From Ochromonas danica (Eukaryota; Sar; Chrysophyceae; Chromulinales; Chromulinaceae): a stretch of DNA of 64,000 nucleotides. This document shows, piece after piece, positions 52,460 through 61,705 of this stretch. Location: assembly GCA_015146655.1 (NCBI GenBank), contig VKHL01000075.1:62001-126000 (forward strand), written 5' to 3'. Position 1 is the stretch's first letter. Each line of letters starts with the position of its first letter. The notes under the pieces are model-generated. The model ran no database searches. It was not told the origin of the DNA and worked only from the letters and a program-made list of their open reading frames with translations. Made by a program: the position numbers and the translations under genes.

Positions 52460-52765
52460 ATGATGAAAGGAAAGAATCATTCTGTTGTTGGTCATTCTAG
52501 ACCTCCTCGCTCCAAGTCCTCTAGCCCCGAGCTAAAGGGCAGAGGAGGCAGTATCTCTGATTTAGCGAAGTTAGAATTTCATCATTCTTCCAGCGCTTTC
52601 CAGAACTCTCCTGACCCTTCTTCTCTGCCTCTGCCCATGTTCGAAGAGGAAGAGGAGCAAGAGACGCAACAGCTCTCTTCCTCGCCTGGTTCCTCTTATG
52701 CTGACTATGGCAGCAAGACGCAGAGATTGCGTCAGTTTTTGAATCTTCATCGCCCTACCATCTAA
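52460..52765 (+). CDS. Small uncharacterised protein
   Basis: A 101-residue frame opening directly after a plausible leader intron acceptor (CTAACAG then ATATGATG), which supports transcription. The sequence is Ser/Pro-rich with an acidic patch (EEEEEQETQ) and a basic start; no domain is recognised. About 25 bp past its stop a second frame (52770-53087) encodes hydrophobic helices with Trp-rich stretches (WLTQRFWLALVVINLF). It could be a downstream exon of the same gene, joined by a splice I could not find, or a separate small membrane protein. Confidence 0.4.
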   Translation: MMKGKNHSVVGHSRPPRSKSSSPELKGRGGSISDLAKLEFHHSSSAFQNSPDPSSLPLPMFEEEEEQETQQLSSSPGSSYADYGSKTQRLRQFLNLHRPTI

Positions 52766-53087
52766 ATAGTTGGAGAAGAAGCAGATGATGATGTGGTGTG
52801 TGTGTGGGGTGGTTAGTCTGGACTGGACCGTCTGTCTGCTACTTCACTACTTCTCTTCTCTGATTTCTTCTCCATCTCATATTCCATGGAGTGAATGGCG
52901 TTACACTCTGTTTGATCCTCACTTTCCATGGAATGAATCACATTATGCTCTGTTGCTCCACTGGTTGACTCAACGGTTCTGGTTGGCTTTGGTGGTCATT
53001 AATCTATTTCAAACTTTATTAAACTTTGCAAACTTTCTCTGCCTTGCCCTGCCTCAGTCTACTCTCCTCTTCTCTACTTTACTCTGA

Positions 53088-53896
53088 TGTTCCCTTGTTT
53101 ATTGTGTAGCTACTTTCTTTTCCTCTGCTGAATACCTTTCTTGCTACACTGCATGTTGCTTGTCTTGAAGGAGAAGGAGAGGTAGTATAGATTGACTGTC
53201 TTTCTCCTTTTTCTCTCCTCCTTCTTCAAGACAAGCAACCTCTTCTGTTGTTGTGAGTTATGTGAACACTTTTCATCTTGTCTTTTGTTGGATGTTAGAG
53301 TGTACCCGTACCATACTTTACGATCTACAAATATCAATAGTAGTTGTTTGCAGCGCTATGCATGCATGCATCTCTATTTTATATTCTGAATCGCATATCT
53401 GTTTAGGTGTGTAGTCTCGTGAGGTTTTTAAGTCGTCTGGTCTGCCGTAGATTACCAAATCCTTTTCCTCACATTATCCTTTTACAGGGTAACACTAACG
53501 AACTTGTCGGTGGGAAAGGTTTTTCTGATTTTGTTTTTCTTGTAGAATCTTAGCTGTAGTGACTAGATGGATGACAGCAGGGGGTTAGTTACTACACTAT
53601 TACTACAAAGCATCGATCATTCTCAGTAACCAGGGTTTAGTGTATAGCTGCTGGTTTAGTTAACTTTATTTAGTTGAAGAGAGTAAAGAAGAAGTAGTAG
53701 AAGAAGTAATATATAATAAACCAAGACTGTAGCACAAATACGCTACAACCAGATACTCCCATGTGATGATGATAATACAGACTCATAATCTGAGTTGTGA
53801 TAAGACAGACGCCATCACATTAAGTAACACAGCTTTAATAGAAGTAGACAAACAGCTCAACAAAATACGACATTAGTCTACGACATACGCAATCAA
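53088..53896. other. Gene-free stretch with a hairpin
   Basis: About 810 bases. A 26-bp inverted repeat lies at 53156-53238. Nothing else is supported. The right side is the 3' flank of the minus-strand kinase. Confidence 0.45.
53156..53238. repeat. 26-bp inverted repeat (hairpin)
   Basis: Arms 53156-53181 and 53213-53238 match at 24 of 26 positions with a 31-nt loop. The shared core is TTGCTTGTCTTGAAG. The purine-rich left arm pairs with a pyrimidine-rich right arm. It may act as a 3'-end hairpin for the small plus-strand gene or be a remnant foldback repeat. Confidence 0.85.
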
Positions 53897-55741
53897 TCAA
53901 CCATGTCGAGGATGGGTATTTCTAGTCATCATGGTAGTACCACTATCTCTTTTCCCAGTCATTGTTACATTCAATTGAACCCCATTGAAGGCACTGTGAC
54001 GCTCTTCTTCACGTAATTCCGACGACCAAATATGCTCCAACACTTGGCTACCATTCCATCGTTCTTTCTCATTATGATCCAATAAGTGCTCCACTACCTC
54101 TAGCCCATCAAGCATTGTAAAAGGTTGATCATTTCCAAGTAGTCCAGCCATGGACGCAAAAATCAAATCACTGTTCTTCACCCACTTCAAACTGTGTATT
54201 CTTTCCTCTAGATTCTCTGGAATCACAGGGTCTTCGAGATCGTTGGTCTCCCTCTCAACAGTTTCCATAGACGCCTCGCATGTCGTTCCAAAAAGAGCTT
54301 GAAACAAAATAATGCCAACATTCCACATATCAAACTTTCTCAATCTCTCCTCAGAGAGCAGGATTTCATTCTCACCATTTAATTCCAAATGGGCAGGGTT
54401 GAAAAACCATTCTTTACAAGAAATGCCCATAATATCAACTTCAACATCTGTCTTCCTAGCCTGACCAAAGTCAATCAGCTTGAAGTGATAGTCATCAGTC
54501 ACCACAATATTCTCAGGAGTGAGATCCAGGTGGGCATAGCCCAGTTCATGCAACTGTTGTAATCCCATGGCGATGTCTTTCGTAATAAAGCGAATCATCT
54601 TCAGCTTTTGTTTAGAATCAGAGGATTTATATTTCTTTGAATCAAGGAATGATAGCAAAGATGAGTTGGATTGGTATGGGAAAGCTATCAAGAGATGACC
54701 TGTTCGTTGTTTGTCAGAGACAGTGGTGTAGATACCTTTCACATCCAAGGCTAGGTGAGGATGTTCCCTATTAGGAAGTAGAGACTCAGCAATCTCTTGC
54801 ATAATCGCAATCTCACGCACTATGCTATCTCCCACGTCATCAATAACCAGGTCATCTAAAGTAATGCCTTGTACTGCACCTTGCCAATCGACTTTTAGTC
54901 TGCAATTGAGAATCTTCACAGCAACTTTCTCTTTTATTTCGCCATTCTTATCTAGAACTCCACGATAGACTTCTTTTTGATTGTTAGCACTGAATTGGCC
55001 ACGACCTAACAGCAAGCGACCTCTTATATGATCTTGGTAACTGGTGATATCATACCTAACTTTAGAAGAGTTTCCCAAATACTCAACGTCAATACAGGAT
55101 CGCCATTTACCATTTTCATCAAAATCAACACAAGGTTGAACCTGCTTGATCGGTAAGATCTCTTGAGTAGCAGAGCGTCTGATTTGAAGGATAACCTTGA
55201 CATCATGAATATAAAATGATGCAATATCGAAATATTTTATTCTCCAGGTAGGACGCGATTCATCATTTCTTTCTTGCAAGTTAGCATTAATGTAATCGAC
55301 AATATGCCGACGCATTCCTTCCTCAACCCGCAACAAGTCAGGCTGTAATCGGAAAAAGTTAATTTGCATCCATTCCCTTCTTCCACTATTTTCTGAGGTT
55401 GTATCATAATCCATGAGTGGTGCTTCGTAATCTGGGCTAACAATAACTCCTTTTGAATTCTTCTCAACCACTGAAAAATAGCGAGACTTTCTTTGCAGAT
55501 AGATTTCTACCATGTCACTTGCATTTCCATAAGCAATTCTATCACTACCATCTCTTGATAGGACGGTATGAATAGCAGTGGGAGAGGAGACCGAAGGTAC
55601 GGGCGAAGGTATTACACATAATCTTGCTCCAAAATCACCGTCTAAAATTGTGGAATTTTCATCGCAAAGAACAAGTTTTGTTTTACCATCATATTCTAAC
55701 CATTGTGAAGAAAGAGGTTCAACAGGAATAGCATTGGCCAT
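53897..55741 (-). CDS. Protein kinase (paralogue A of an inverted pair)
   Basis: Unspliced, 614 aa. The N-terminal 200 residues are unassigned (beta-rich, with the DITSYQDHIRGRLLLGRG run entering the kinase). Kinase motifs: glycine loop GRGQFSANNQKEVYRG, VAVKIL Lys (about 274), an REIAIMQEIAE helix C, HLDLTPENIVV catalytic loop (about 404; the HRD Arg is Leu) and DFG (about 423). All residues needed for phosphotransfer appear present. The C-terminal lobe retains WNVGIILFQALFG. The non-RD catalytic loop and unusual N-terminus place it outside the main families I know. It is closely related to the gene starting at 61706 in opposite orientation. Confidence 0.88.
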   Translation of the reverse strand: MANAIPVEPLSSQWLEYDGKTKLVLCDENSTILDGDFGARLCVIPSPVPSVSSPTAIHTVLSRDGSDRIAYGNASDMVEIYLQRKSRYFSVVEKNSKGVIVSPDYEAPLMDYDTTSENSGRREWMQINFFRLQPDLLRVEEGMRRHIVDYINANLQERNDESRPTWRIKYFDIASFYIHDVKVILQIRRSATQEILPIKQVQPCVDFDENGKWRSCIDVEYLGNSSKVRYDITSYQDHIRGRLLLGRGQFSANNQKEVYRGVLDKNGEIKEKVAVKILNCRLKVDWQGAVQGITLDDLVIDDVGDSIVREIAIMQEIAESLLPNREHPHLALDVKGIYTTVSDKQRTGHLLIAFPYQSNSSLLSFLDSKKYKSSDSKQKLKMIRFITKDIAMGLQQLHELGYAHLDLTPENIVVTDDYHFKLIDFGQARKTDVEVDIMGISCKEWFFNPAHLELNGENEILLSEERLRKFDMWNVGIILFQALFGTTCEASMETVERETNDLEDPVIPENLEERIHSLKWVKNSDLIFASMAGLLGNDQPFTMLDGLEVVEHLLDHNEKERWNGSQVLEHIWSSELREEERHSAFNGVQLNVTMTGKRDSGTTMMTRNTHPRHG

Positions 55742-56251
55742 GATTAGCTGGCGAGGTTGACTAACAAGACACTAAGAAGAGAAGAGACAAGACGAGACGG
55801 ATTGGATATTTGGATCAATTTGGAACTGCGCGTTGAAATATGGTTTGGAGGGATGGAAAAGTCAATATTTCAGATTTATAAAGCCAATCCACGGTTCCTC
55901 CCCAGCAGAAAAACATGGCGAAACTGGAAAACGTAAATAAAATCTTTTGTTCTCTCTCTCAACTCTGGACATTTTCTTGTCAAAGTCTTTTTAAGATCGT
56001 TGAAGATAACACTCTTCTCTTCGGAGAAGACCAAAGGGATCTGAAGCCTCACATGCTTTACTTGAATATAGACCATGTACCTATCTGGTGATTCACAAGA
56101 CATGCACATCATTCCTAGTATAAGACTTAACAATTACTAACATGGGAATGCAGGATAATATCATGCAACTTGGAAAAGATTCCCAAATTCATATAATGGT
56201 AAAGATCACTAGCTACACTCAGTCTATCTTTCCCTTCTAGCTCTAAATTCT
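55742..56251. other. Intergenic, upstream of kinase A
   Basis: About 510 bases. A minus-strand frame at 55876-56133 (85 codons) shows no family resemblance and is not called. Confidence 0.4.
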
Positions 56252-57208
56252 TTAGGCAAAGATTGGTAAAGAGAGACCCATGAAGCGACCATAGACTCCT
56301 GGATCATTGAAGCGCAAGTTTCGATTCAAAGCGCTAATTTGGGACATCTCATCCTCAGTCAGAGAAAAGTCAAAGATAGCGACGTTCTCAGCGAGATGAG
56401 CGTTGCTTGAGGCCTTTGGAATGATGACATTTCCTAACTGAACATTCCAACGCAGGACAATTTGAGCTGGAGTTCGGTTGTACTTTTGGGCTAATTTTTG
56501 AATATCTGCCTCATCGAATAGACGAATGCCTCGATCACCACCCAGTTCGACATAAGACATGGAAGCCAATGGAGAATAAGCCACCACACGGATTTCGTTG
56601 CGTTGACAGACTTCACGAAGAGATTCTTGCGTGTTATATGGATGAATTTCTACTTGATTGCAGAATGGGCGAATGGTAGCGTAGGATAACACATCCATCA
56701 AGAGCTGCACATTAAAGTTGGAAACACCAATGTGACGGACTAGACCACTATGGACGAGAGTTTCCATTGCTGCCCACGTCTTATGTAAGGGAGCCTTGGG
56801 TTCCAACACTATGGTGGGCTGGCTAGCAGAAGGATCATGAATCCATTCAGGAGGGTAACGTGTTTCAAAAGGGACATATTTGAGGGCGATAGGGAAGTGG
56901 ATTAGGTAGAGGTCCAAATAGGTCAAGCCGAGATCCTTCAAGGATCTATCAAAAGCAGCCTTAACATGCTCTTCACGATGATAGGTATTCCATAACTTGG
57001 AAGTGATCCAAAGATCTTCTCTTCGAACAATTCCTTCAGCAATTGCTTGAGCAATTCCTCGACCTACTTCAACTTCATTGCCATAATCACAAGCACAGTC
57101 AATGTGGCGAACACCTTGATCTTTGATTGCACTGTACACAATCTCTTGTGACTTATCTTTGGCAATCTTCCAAGTTCCCAAACCATAAGTTGGAATGATT
57201 TCCACCAT
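56252..57208 (-). CDS. Aldo-keto reductase
   Basis: Unspliced, 318 aa, typical AKR length. The catalytic tetrad is visible: Asp37 (HIDCACDYGNE), Tyr42 in the same block, Lys71 (ITSKLWNT) and His104 (YLIHFP). GVSNFNVQLL, NQVEIHPY and the C-terminal VIIPKAS cofactor-binding motif (NADPH) are also present. The TIM-barrel enzyme reduces aldehydes or ketones. It resembles the AKR1/AKR4 group that includes xylose and aldose reductases; the exact substrate is open. The promoter side carries TTAACTTAA at 57302-57310 and a near copy (TTAACTTAC) at 57281-57289. Confidence 0.94.
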   Translation of the reverse strand: MVEIIPTYGLGTWKIAKDKSQEIVYSAIKDQGVRHIDCACDYGNEVEVGRGIAQAIAEGIVRREDLWITSKLWNTYHREEHVKAAFDRSLKDLGLTYLDLYLIHFPIALKYVPFETRYPPEWIHDPSASQPTIVLEPKAPLHKTWAAMETLVHSGLVRHIGVSNFNVQLLMDVLSYATIRPFCNQVEIHPYNTQESLREVCQRNEIRVVAYSPLASMSYVELGGDRGIRLFDEADIQKLAQKYNRTPAQIVLRWNVQLGNVIIPKASSNAHLAENVAIFDFSLTEDEMSQISALNRNLRFNDPGVYGRFMGLSLPIFA

Positions 57209-58135
57209 TTTCCTTTTACTGTTTGTTTCTGATCATTTTGTGGAAAGGCTGTCGGGGGAAGTTAATGCCGAACACCAAGCTTAACTTACCCTGTCACTAG
57301 ATTAACTTAACACAGTTGATGGTTAACATCACCTGGGAGGGTTGTTGTTATGGTATTATTAACTTACAGAATAAACCCATTATTGGTAAGTTTCATCATA
57401 GTCTACCCTCCCGTTGACCACAATTTCGGTTCCTCAAGATGTATATAAACAGAGGAGGGATTATCTGACTTAACTTGTATATATGTAATTTCTCAACTAC
57501 GATACTATTGCTGCAAAAATATTTCTCGATCGAAATACAGTCGAAGAAAGGAGACAGCAAAATATATGTAGCTGGCGGTGAAGTCGATCAAGATAGCTCA
57601 CAACAACATGAAACAAGAAGAACACAGCCTTCCATGCTACTATGTCTAAGATCGGAGATGAAGAGATTTTACCGTTGAAAAGGCAGAAAGTGTTAGTCCA
57701 TAATAATGTGATATTTTGAAGCGAAGATGTCATCTAACTAAGGTGAGATCCTCTAAAACATCCTCCGCAACCACAGCCTGATATATCATACCCAATTCTT
57801 TCAATATTCAAACCCAAGCTATAAAATCAATAAGCAGCGGCAGGATTGTCAAAGGTGCGCAAAGCAGCTGAAGCAGCCGTCAGCATACCTTTCAAAACAA
57901 GCATTCTGCACGACCTCCCTTCAAAGCAATAATATAGTAGCCGAGGATGACAACCAGGAAAGTGATCCTGCTTTAAACGAGGAGGTCCTTCATCATTTGA
58001 GTTGTTCTTCTTTCGATGCTTTGCAAGGAAAGATGATGTTAAAAACAACAGCAAAAAATATCTTCAAAATGACCGAATGGATCACACTCTATGCATGTCA
58101 ATCACAACGTCTGCAATTGCAACAGTAACATAGAG
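57209..58135. other. Gene-free stretch upstream of the aldo-keto reductase
   Basis: About 925 bases with two TTAACTTA-type motifs in the first 110. Only short frames are seen and none is recognised. Confidence 0.4.
57302..57310. promoter_or_regulatory. TTAACTTAA element upstream of the aldo-keto reductase
   Basis: Exact copy of the recurring 9-mer, 94 bp before the AKR start. A near copy (TTAACTTAC) is at 57281-57289. Confidence 0.4.
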
Positions 58136-59122
58136 CTAAATCATTTTCTTTCCAGATAAATCTATGGATATCGCATGATAAAACAATTTTAAAGCATTTG
58201 CATATGAGGCAGACATATCAGTAGCAGAGATATGATATCTATCTCTGCCACACCTACACAGACTCAAGAAGATTGAATGTTCCACACATTTTGCCATTCT
58301 CGGACTATCACAACCACTGCCATCCATGAATGCAAAACACTCCGCGCTATGCCCTGGCTTTGGGCCATGGAAATGCAAAATAGCAGTACTGTTCGACTTC
58401 CCCCAATATGCCTTCCAATTGAAAGCAGCTGGAAGAAGTTCAGCCACGTGAACATGGTATTTGAAATAAGAAATTATATATCCCTGGTCAAATACAGGGA
58501 ATGAAAAGTTAGCATTCTTCCCATGCTCAATGAAACCAGCCATATGCTCATTCATGGCCTTTATGTTCATATAAAGCACACCAGAGTTAACGATATCCTC
58601 TTTCGTCGCCTCCCCTCCTAATGAAATCACTTTGGGCTTTGGTAAATCATTAATATTGAAGGAAGGGTAGAATAGGACGTCACAATCTGTATAAAGAGCA
58701 TAGTCGAAGCTGATCGTGGAACTCAGAGAAGGAGGAAGTGTTTTAGCCAACTCGGGTACAATAGAAGGAATATCCAAACGAAGGTAAGCGGGATGATTGA
58801 GTACTGGATACTTGTTGATGACCTCTTGATCCACGAAAGTCAAGTTACGGTGGAGAATGAGGACCTTGCCAGATTTGGCCAGTTTGGTCAGCCAGTCGGG
58901 CAGAGGCACTTTTTGACTATCTCCACTCAAGATAAGGACAGGGTAGAGCTGACCAGAATGCCACAACAGCACAGAGTTTAGTGCAGCTTTGACGAAAGTA
59001 AGGTATGACACATGGTCAATATGTGTAGCCATAAACCACAGAGTCTTCTTTTCTGCACACTCTGCCACAAGTACAAGAATCAACAACAACACAAAGAGCA
59101 AAGTCAGCTTCATTACATTCAT
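58136..59122 (-). CDS. Secretory-pathway glycosyltransferase (GT8-like)
   Basis: Unspliced, 328 aa. It starts with a signal peptide or anchor (MNVMKLTLLFVLLLILVLVA). A Rossmann-type opening (LWFMATHIDHVSYLTFVKAAL) leads to a TDCDVLF motif (Asp-x-Asp, about residue 150) for sugar-nucleotide and metal binding. NSGVLYMNIKAMNEH and FDQGYIISYF follow, with a late HFHGPKPGH His motif typical of GT8 (glycogenin/galactinol-synthase type) enzymes. Cys-rich residues near the end could form disulfides. It probably acts in the Golgi or ER on glycans; donor and acceptor are unknown. The starts of this gene and PanK are divergent, separated by TG-repeat DNA. Confidence 0.75.
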   Translation of the reverse strand: MNVMKLTLLFVLLLILVLVAECAEKKTLWFMATHIDHVSYLTFVKAALNSVLLWHSGQLYPVLILSGDSQKVPLPDWLTKLAKSGKVLILHRNLTFVDQEVINKYPVLNHPAYLRLDIPSIVPELAKTLPPSLSSTISFDYALYTDCDVLFYPSFNINDLPKPKVISLGGEATKEDIVNSGVLYMNIKAMNEHMAGFIEHGKNANFSFPVFDQGYIISYFKYHVHVAELLPAAFNWKAYWGKSNSTAILHFHGPKPGHSAECFAFMDGSGCDSPRMAKCVEHSIFLSLCRCGRDRYHISATDMSASYANALKLFYHAISIDLSGKKMI

Positions 59123-59467
59123 TATTCATTTGCCATTCAGAGTCCCACAGTTGAAAAACGCGTTTTCTGCATTAAGTGTGTGTGTGTATTTTCAATGGGG
59201 AGGTCTGCGGAGAGTGGTGTGTTTGTTGACCCCTCTGTGCGCGCGCGTGTGTGTGTGTGTGTGTCTGCTGCTGTGAGCTGTGGGGGTGAGGGAAGGTGTT
59301 CTTGTCTTGTCTTGGTTTGGTTTCTTTGCTTCTGCTGTTGGCACGTGGAACTATAGGATCTTGACAAGAACACGTAAATCATTCTGACACTTCCTTGGAT
59401 ACTCACTCACTCTCACACTCTCTATTCTTTATTCTAATTGAGTGAGGATCCTCTTTGTCACTCATCC
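59123..59467. promoter_or_regulatory. Divergent region with TG repeats (GT8-like / PanK)
   Basis: About 345 bases containing a TG/CG dinucleotide run near 59237-59265, a second TG stretch near 59177-59190, and an AACGCGTTTT box at about 59157-59166 near the glycosyltransferase start. Confidence 0.45.
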
Positions 59468-61360
59468 ATGGAGAAGATTGTGACATTTCTCTCCAAGCCA
59501 AGACACCTTGTGTTGGCAGGAGTCACCGCTCTATCCTTTGGTTCTTTATGTACCCTTTTCTGGTGGTACAAAAAGCCTATTCTCAGAATGTTATTTCGAA
59601 GCTCTTATCGTGATCGACGTAGACGTAAAAAGAATGGAGTAAATGTTGGAGGTGAGCTTAAGAGATTGACGGTCTCCTAACCTTGATTGACTGTACTCTT
59701 GACTGACAATCATCTGCACTTTGTCTTATCTTATAGCGATATTTGGGATGGATGTGGGAGGAACACTCACTAAGATTGTTTACTTCCGCGCAAGACAATC
59801 TCCTCCTGGCAAGGAAGGATCTGATCCTCTCACTTTCAAGAAACGTAAAAGTTCAGAAAGTTTAGCACAATTGGATTCACCAGATCATAAAGCGGCACTT
59901 GAAGAAGTCTATAGCTACATGGATACTACTTCTCAGAAGTCGAATGGTGTGTTGACTCGTGATGCCGATCTCACAGTATATTCCCCTTTCCTTGATGGAG
60001 AATTGCATTTCTTGCACTTCGAGACACGCAATGTTATTACAGCGATTAATGTGTTATCTTCAACGGCAGTGATGGAGCATATTAAGTCTTTAGGATGCAC
60101 TGGAGGTGGTGCTCATAAATATGCCAAACAGATTTTCGAAGAGTTGGAGATTACACTCAACAAATTTGATGAGTTAGGATGTCTTGTGAGGGGTATGCAC
60201 TTCGCGTTGACCAATTTCTCCGATGAATGCTATACATATCGCAATGCTGATGCTCCTTTGAAGACGTCGGAGGAGCACGTAAGTAGTGACAATGAGAACA
60301 ATGAAAGTACTTCTCCCCAGGATGGGGACAAAGAAGTCCCAATATCTGTCAAACGATGGCAAAAGGACTCAAAGCAATATACAAAGAAAGTCTTTTTACC
60401 ATATCCTTCATTAGCTTCATTCCCTTATTTGGTAGTTAATATTGGATCGGGTGTGTCCATTCTCAAGGTTTCTTCTCCTGGTCAATACGAGCGCGTCTCC
60501 GGCACTTCTCTTGGTGGGGGTACTTACTGGGGTCTCTGCCGTTTATTGACGAATTGTGCAACTTATGACGAGGTTTTGGATATTGCTGAGAATGGAGATG
60601 CTGGGACAGTGGACATGCTTGTTCGTGATATCTATGGAGGAGACTGTAAGTGCTTTGGGAATTGCATTTATTTCGTGTGTGTATGTATGTGTCTAACTGG
60701 TTGCTTTTTATAGACGGAGGCTTGCTTAGTGGGTCAATGGTGGCGTCATCGTTTGGCAAGTTGGTTATGAAAGAGCGTCCTCGTGAAGGTGTTCGTGAAG
60801 AAGATCTCGCCCTTGCCCTCTTGATGATGATCACCAATAATATCGGCCAGATCGCTCACTTAATAGCACAGCTTCATCAATGCCAGAAGATCTTCTTTGT
60901 TGGTTCCTTCCTGAGACATAATCCAATCTCTTGCCGTCGTTTGGCCTTTGCAATTGAGTTTTGGTCAGCTGGTTCTATGGAAGCGCTCTTCCTCACTCAT
61001 GAAGGTTATTATGGCGCACTGGGCACATTCCTACAAAGTGCCTATGGTGATGATGTGGATCGCATATTGAAGCATCCTAATCGTGCGGCTGTGAAGGTGA
61101 AGAAAGACCTATCCTTGGATGCCACTAAGTTGGGGGTTGATTCTGGCGATCAAGATAGCAATAGAGGATCTCCTAATGAGTCAGGATGGAGTCAACAATT
61201 AGCAAGTTGGTCTCGCTCCTTGGGACACCGAACATTGGATGTAAACAACAGCGCAAAGAGTGAGGGTGAAGGAGAAAGAATTCGCAATCAACGCCGTCCT
61301 CGTAGTTCCAGTGAAGATATTGGGAAAGCGAAATATTTGGGGTCGATTTCTCCCAGATAA
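59468..61360 (+). CDS. PANK: Pantothenate kinase (eukaryotic type II) with N-terminal membrane anchor
   Basis: Exons 59468-59651, 59737-60645 and 60714-61360; introns 85 and 68 nt, GT-AG, phases consistent; 579 aa. Residues about 14-32 form a hydrophobic helix (VLAGVTALSFGSLCTLFWW) before a basic patch (RDRRRRKKN); such an anchor is not usual in the family. The first splice restores the ATP-binding block FGMDVGGTLTKIVYF. LVVNIGSGVSIL, SGTSLGGGTYWGL and, after the second splice, GGLLSGSMVASSFGK and FVGSFLRHN match eukaryotic PanK (acetyl-CoA-kinase-like fold). The enzyme makes 4'-phosphopantothenate, the first step of CoA synthesis. A 45-residue Ser/Glu/Lys insertion lies at about 240-285. The last 110 residues are low complexity. 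Confidence 0.93.
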
Positions 61361-61705
61361 AGTCTTTTGCATTTCTTCCGATAAAAAAACTTGTTTGTTA
61401 GCAATAGTTCCCATCCATAGTATAAGATTTTTAAGATAAGCGTTCAATATGGCTAATTATAATCGAACAAAACGTTGCAGCTATTGGGCGCATGACCATT
61501 TGCATCATGGTCTAGCCTAAACACGTGCGGTGCGAATACCAATATGGAATACAGATTGGGTTTACTCCGCGTCCACGGTCCCATTTTGTGTGGTCCACAA
61601 ACGGGGCGAAAATTCTGTCTGTCTGCGTGGTAGCTCTCCCAGACTTGGCCTTCCCTCTGCTGCTTGTTGCCGCGTTGTCAAGTCCGAAGTCCTCTGCTTC
61701 AACAA
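61361..61705. other. Intergenic between PanK and kinase B
   Basis: About 345 bases. A TGTGTGGTCCACAAA near-palindrome lies around 61593-61607. No gene is seen. Confidence 0.4.

Noticed and set aside
55876-56133. 85-codon minus-strand frame upstream of kinase A
   Set aside because: Short, unlike any family I know, and no splice or promoter support.
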